This document shows, piece after piece, positions 60,401 through 64,000 of a stretch of DNA of 64,000 nucleotides; position 1 is the first letter of the stretch; the number at the start of each line of letters is the position of its first letter. The DNA is from Pterois miles (taxonomy: Eukaryota; Chordata; Actinopteri; Perciformes; Scorpaenidae): assembly GCA_947000775.1 (NCBI GenBank), contig CAMQGK010000001.1, forward strand, positions 2,717,001 through 2,781,000, given 5' to 3'. The position numbers and the translations under genes are program-made. The notes beneath the pieces are model-generated. The model did not search any database and was not told the origin of the DNA. It saw only the letters and a list, made by a program, of their open reading frames with translations.

Positions 60401-63400
60401 TAACAGCTGCAGGCAGGAAGGACCTTCTGTAACGCTCCTTCGTACACTTAGGGTGTAGCAGCCTGTCACTGAAGGAGCTCTCCAGAGCTCTGATGGTGTC
60501 TCTCATGGGGTGGGAGTCCTTCTCCATCATGGATGACAGCTTAGCCATCATCCTCCTCTCTCCCACCACCTGCACTGTGTCCAGAGAGCATCCCAGGACA
60601 GAGCTGGCCCTTTTGATAATCTTATCCAGCCTCTTCCTGTCTGCAGCTGTGATGCTGCTGCCCCAGCAAACCACTCCATAAAATATGGCTGATGCCACAA
60701 CAGTGTCATAAAATGTTTTCAGGAGTGTCCCCTGCACTCCAAAAGACCTCAGTCTCCTGAGCAGATACAGTCTGCTCTGGCCTTTTTTATGGAGTTCAGA
60801 GGAATTTGTAGTCCAGTCCAGTTTATTGTTCAGGTGAACACCCAGGTATTTATAAGATGTCACCATCTCAATGTCTGATCCCTGGATGTTCACCGGTGTT
60901 GGAGGGGGATGAGTTTGCCTGCGGAAATCCACCACCAGCTCTTTAGTTTTCCCCGCGTTGATCTGGAGGTGGTTCCTCAGGCACCAGACCAAAGGACAGT
61001 ATATGGAAGTTCATGGGATGGTTTTAGTGATACTTTGTGATCTAACCTAATAAATGCTGAGGTGACATTAGTTTTATAGAAAACATAGGGTTTTGTTGTT
61101 TTTCAATACTTTATTGTGAAAGTTGTATACAGTTGCTACATAGGGCATACCAGTTTTTCATTACAAAATTGCAGTAAACAAAAAGTAATTTTCACAGAAA
61201 AATAACAATAGTAGGTGTTCTATGAATGATTGATGAAGATATCTTGTATTCTTGAAAAATGTGATGGGCAACAGTCACTCAGTCATAAGAAAATCATCAG
61301 ATTAATTAATCAGTAATGAGAATAATAATTAGTTGCTTTTTAAAAAAAACTTTTCTCAGCCATGATGATCTCCTGAGATCGAAATCTCCTTTTCAATAGA
61401 GTCCTGGATAGAACGGCATCACAATTATGTAAAAATATATATTTTTATTTATATTATAAAATATTTTAACATACTTTGACACAAGGAAAAAAAGAGGGAG
61501 CCACTGAATGCACAAAGGTGAGAAAGAGTCTGTTTCCCCTCTGTTTTTACTTACTTGCCTAAAATCAAATTGCCTTGATTAATAAAGCTGTATTGAATTG
61601 AAAGCTTCAGATGTTGCTGCTGCTTGTCCAAGCCTTTTTTGTGTTCTTCATATTAAGTGCCTGAAGCTGTGAATGTTTTGAGCAGATAACTGTTTTTCAC
61701 TTTTCTGCATTCAACACATATTTGCTCTCACTGATGTATTCTGGAAGTGCTCTTCTTCCAGTGCTGCTTCTTCTTCTCTTCAGTACTTCTTCCTTCTTAC
61801 AGCTTATGCAGTTATTTTACCGTTGTTTTAAATGTAACTAAGGTGTTTGTTTATGTGTTTGCTCAGATGGAGATGAAGGTATCGGTCAGCTATTCCGCGT
61901 ACAAGATGCTAACCTGCGGGCGCGAGTTGCCCTCCAGGCTCTGGAGCGCTGGCGTCTGTCTGCCTGCCTGGAGCTGCTCGAGTTCTGCCTCAACGACCCG
62001 AGCACAGAGACCTCGCTGCGAACAGAGTTAGACCTCAAGAAGAAAGAACTGGACATATATCACTGGGTAATTTATAGAGCTGAACTGAGTTATTTTTAAT
62101 CTACAGAGAAATTTTTACATTATTGGAAACTGGTCATGCAAGCATTCAAACCTATTAAAATGACAGAAAGAGAGTCATTGTTGATATCAAAACTCAGAAA
62201 TATTACACCTGTCTTTGTAATCAGGTTCACAGTGAGGTTGTGTAACTATCAGTACTTATTTTAGCTGCCTTTATTCATGATTGGCATCACTTCATGGCTT
62301 CACACATATTTTTCATGTCAAGCTTTGACATAGTTTTGGCAGCATCACTATAAACTATATTCTTCAGTGGCACAATTTGATTTTACATTGGGACACACCA
62401 AACATTTTCTTCTTCTCTTGTCCCAGATGTTGGATTTAAAGCCTCCGTTGCCATGGGCTACTTGGCAGGAGCTGAGGACGGCGTCTAAGACAAACTCTGA
62501 GTCCATGTTGTCCATGATAGTGGAGGCTAAAGTAAGTAAAGGGCACACCTGGAGCAGTTTATGTAAACAGTTACACGTTGTTTAACAAAAACTTAACAGG
62601 TCTTAATCTCTAAAACATCCTCAGTGATCTCTAAAACTATGGAACGTTGAGCATCCATATTTGTTTGTCTGTATAATAAGATTATGATATCCTCTTTTTT
62701 TTTCCACAGGAGTTTGTGCTTTGTGCCCGGTGGGTTGAACTCTATCCAGTATCTGACCAGCTGAGACTGCAGCTACAGACTCAGCATTTGCTTCATCTGC
62801 TGGAGAAGGGACAGACGGATGAGGCTTTCCAGGTCAGCCATGCTTAACTTCCAGTCAACTTTAGATTGAAATCCATTTTAGGCTGTAAATATCATTGGTA
62901 AATTTGTTAGAAAATATGTCATGGATCGCTAATTTGATCCTGACTTCTAATTATCTTTACCGTCCTATATTGTGTACTCCAACAAAATAAAATCTGCCCT
63001 ACTGGCTCACACATTTCCAATAAGGATGTCTTCCACTATTCCACCGTTGTCTTCCAGCAACACGTCACCTCGCCAGATTTTACAACAAGACTTGAAACTC
63101 TTTCCATAATGTCAGACACTTATAATAACAGTCAGAGCCTGTCATGGCAAAAACAAGACCTTTTAGTAGACGGAAATAACAGTAACTAACTAACTAACTA
63201 ACGGTAAATTACGCCAGCTTGCCCCAGTAGAGCCATATTACAGCTGCCATCTACTGCACTCTCCCTTAATACTGGACCAGTTTCAGAAATTGTTGTCTCT
63301 ATTAGTCAGAGACTAAAACATGGGAGAATAGGGCTTAAAATACCAAATTTACCCTGTAACAGGCATATGCTTACAATGTACTCTGTTGTTGCCTTGAAAA

Positions 63401-63661
63401 ACAAATCACCCTCTTCAACTTTTCTTAGTTATTGTTTCTCTCCCTTTTTGTTAATTTTCTTCAACCCTTACTCATTTCTTTTAGTTGTTGGAGGGCCTGT
63501 CAGACTTTGTGGTTGGCCTAGACGTTTGTGAGCGTGCTCTGGACCGCCGACCCGGATTGGCTGCCTGTCACTTCCTGGCTGACTACCTCACTGTGCATTT
63601 CCAGAGGCAAGTGTCTCCAGCACGTCGACGTCACATCCACGCCCTCCACCTGGGCTCCAAG
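45474..63661 (+). CDS. zfyve26: Zinc finger FYVE domain protein 26 (spastizin), N-terminal two thirds
   Basis: Large endosomal/lysosomal protein that works with spatacsin and AP-5 in lysosome reformation, autophagy and cytokinesis; human mutations cause SPG15 (family knowledge). Twenty-four exons, all phases consistent: 45474-45664, 46135-46210, 46870-46956, 47149-47301, 47975-48302, 50013-50137, 50321-50485, 50575-50663, 51435-51586, 51690-51905, 52396-52977, 53183-53347, 54396-54541, 54766-55009, 55148-55411, 55565-55684, 56450-56638, 56929-57162, 57445-57550, 59168-60012, 61867-62066, 62427-62531, 62710-62832, 63485-63661; about 1,694 codons. Colinear with human: MHPFG...GEWELASACVPQL at the start, FQGFCAMKYAIYALCVN, RLELLENIFSLL, SPPESLLMSCIRRGNFMEAHQ, RSTLQAIGSAAAAG, MAAFDLACCHCQLWKT, and ending near human residue 1,560 of 2,539. 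The FYVE finger and C-terminal repeats lie right of the window. Low-complexity parts are a Q4-H run in exon 10 and a Ser/Pro tract in the 845-nt exon 20. Confidence 0.95.
45743..46024 (-). mobile_element. tRNA-derived SINE, minus strand (zfyve26 intron 1)
   Basis: The minus strand begins TGGGGTGGCTGTGGTTCAGAGG (tRNA-like A box) with GGTGATTCAATCCCCGG (B box). The body contains the CACACATTCATACACTGATAG and AATGGTAAATGGACTTGC words typical of a widespread percomorph SINE. Confidence 0.8.
47637..47878. mobile_element. Palindromic Tc1-type MITE
   Basis: The left end (GTGAATAGAAAGTCTACACC...TGTTAAAATGCCAGGTTTTTGTGA...ATGAGACCATGATAAATCA) is mirrored by the right end (TGATTTATTATGGTCTCATTTT...CACAAAAATCTGGCAGTTTAAC). 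About 240 bp with long imperfect inverted repeats, lying in zfyve26 intron 4. Confidence 0.7.
49020..49690 (+). mobile_element. Non-autonomous DNA-transposon-like repeat (family M1)
   Basis: Starts AGGGCTGTCAGTCAATTAAAA and ends ...CGTTAATGTGTTATTTATCTTTGGCAGCCC, giving short GGGCTG(T/C)C-type terminal inverted repeats. Shares colinear blocks with 18238-19338. Lies in zfyve26 intron 5 (48303-50012). Confidence 0.7.
53585..54320. repeat. Nested interspersed repeats in zfyve26 intron 12
   Basis: 53585-53735 is a copy of the 'GTACTTAAGTTCAAATTTGAGGTACTTGTACTTTACTT' repeat, interrupted by a family M2 relic (about 53750-54015, ending ...ATTAGTCGCAGTCC). The first repeat appears to resume at 54165-54320 (TACTTTTAATTTGAATACTTTT). 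A short (AATGAT)n tract lies at 54092-54120. Confidence 0.55.
55750..56340. mobile_element. MITE-like repeat with GGCGCTTTCA ends
   Basis: Left end GGCGCTTTCACAAGCCAAGG and right end ...TTGGCTTTTGAAAGCGCTCC form terminal inverted repeats about 590 bp apart. The interior has no open frame of interest. Lies in zfyve26 intron 16 (55685-56449). hAT-like affiliation is a guess from the ends. Confidence 0.65.
57966..58437 (+). pseudogene. Tc1-like transposon relic with transposase fragments
   Basis: Terminal inverted repeats CGACCATAACATTATGACCAC (57970s) and GTGGTCATAATGTTATGGCTG (58410s) enclose about 470 bp. Two frames carry transposase remnants. One has EQWKKVAWSHESRFLLHHVD, where active Tc1 proteins have W-(S/T)-D-E-S-R-F. 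The other has SPDLNPIENLWEVLD, the region of the final catalytic acidic residue. Internal deletion, frameshift and the Asp-to-His change make it dead. Lies in zfyve26 intron 19 (57551-59167). Confidence 0.85.
58895..58990 (-). mobile_element. MITE end fragment (family M2)
   Basis: Ends AATCGTTAGTTGCAGCCCTAG at 58990 and contains ATTAATCGATTAATCGAG; the reverse complement matches the start of 33548-33868. Confidence 0.6.
60044..60998 (-). mobile_element. 5'-truncated LINE (Rex1/CR1-like) with RT C-terminus
   Basis: On the minus strand an open frame from about 60992 to 60372 encodes the C-terminal end of a non-LTR reverse transcriptase: LQINAGKTKELVVDFR, YKYLGVHLNNKLDW, KKGQSRLYLLRRLRSFG, then a conserved tail ending FLPAAVRLHN before the stop. 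The 3' UTR ends ...CCCACTGTGGGACTAATAAAGG followed by (TTATC)n, the short-repeat tail style of CR1/Rex1 LINEs. The endonuclease and catalytic fingers are missing through 5' truncation. The frame is intact for about 206 codons, suggesting fairly recent insertion. Lies in zfyve26 intron 20 (60013-61866). Confidence 0.8.
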
Positions 63662-63776
63662 GTTTGTAAATGTGAAGCGGTGCACTGATACAGTATATAC
63701 AGCTTATGTGACACTGCAAACTGTAAATGCCTGTTTCCATTTTTTTATTTATTTTTTTATGAATCCTACAAGCGCT

Positions 63777-63820
63777 TTATTTATTTATTTTTTATTTATT
63801 TATTTATTTATTTATTTTCA
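63777..63820. repeat. (TTTA)n microsatellite
   Basis: Runs of TTTA with one poly-T interruption in the zfyve26 intron after 63661. The remaining sequence to 64000 is AT-rich with no visible exon. A short (TAAC)n tract also lies at 63183-63202. Confidence 0.8.
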
Positions 63821-64000
63821 CTGATCTAGACAAAACTTAGTTCCTTTGCTGAGATTGTGATAAATACAAATGCAGATCCAACTGTTTTGATTGCATAAAA
63901 AAAATCAAATTTTTACTCAGATGTTAAGCATATGGTAGTGTGTTCATTATACTTTTTATACATATTTTCTTGAAAATAAGATTTTTAAAAATCGCCATAT

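Noticed and set aside
60372..60992. Host protein-coding gene on the minus strand
   Set aside because: The sequence is the C-terminus of a LINE reverse transcriptase with a LINE 3' tail, truncated at its 5' end, inside a zfyve26 intron.

Overview
The window is vertebrate nuclear DNA, almost certainly from a percomorph-type teleost fish. It has small exons with GT-AG introns, proteins that line up residue by residue with known vertebrate proteins, and a dense load of fish-type repeats (tRNA-headed SINEs, Tc1 remnants, MITEs, a 5'-truncated LINE). There is no operon structure, no CRISPR array and no recognisable tRNA or rRNA gene. Gene models were built by hand from reading frame, splice consensus, exon phase and remembered family sequences.

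Layout. (1) 1230-7622 (+): the 3' part of fbln5 (fibulin-5), five calcium-binding EGF modules plus the C-terminal fibulin module; the 5' exons lie left of the window. (2) 10699-24256 (+): complete tc2n (tandem C2 domains, nuclear), 11 coding exons, 475 aa. (3) 24257-31113: about 6.9 kb of repeat-rich intergenic DNA with one stretch of apparently corrupted sequence. (4) 31114-37058 (+): complete plek2 (pleckstrin-2), 9 exons, 358 aa, PH-DEP-PH. (5) 39148-42392 (-): complete four-exon galectin-related gene (lgalsl-like), 145 aa, tail-to-tail with plek2 and head-to-head with the next gene. (6) 45474-63661 (+): zfyve26 (spastizin), first 24 coding exons (about 1,694 codons); the FYVE-domain half lies beyond the right edge.

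The genes do not form one pathway. fbln5 acts in elastic-fibre assembly, tc2n is a C2-domain protein, plek2 works in phosphoinositide-dependent actin remodelling, the galectin-related protein is a galectin fold without the usual sugar-binding residues, and zfyve26 acts in endolysosomal and autophagic membrane traffic. Their adjacency is a synteny matter: fbln5-tc2n and plek2-zfyve26 are far apart on human chromosome 14, and LGALSL is on human chromosome 2.

The most interesting non-genic structure is a foldback element in tc2n intron 2 (11380-12462). It has about 148-bp inverted arms and a 12-bp flanking duplication, and each arm carries a hammerhead-ribozyme-like core, suggesting a Penelope-like retroelement relic. 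Its interior holds an LTR-like segment and a perfect 25-bp hairpin. Other points are a 22-unit, 55-bp minisatellite with higher-order structure in fbln5, a perfect 29-bp inverted repeat in tc2n, and a SINE/LINE shared 3' tail. I found no convincing new protein-coding system.
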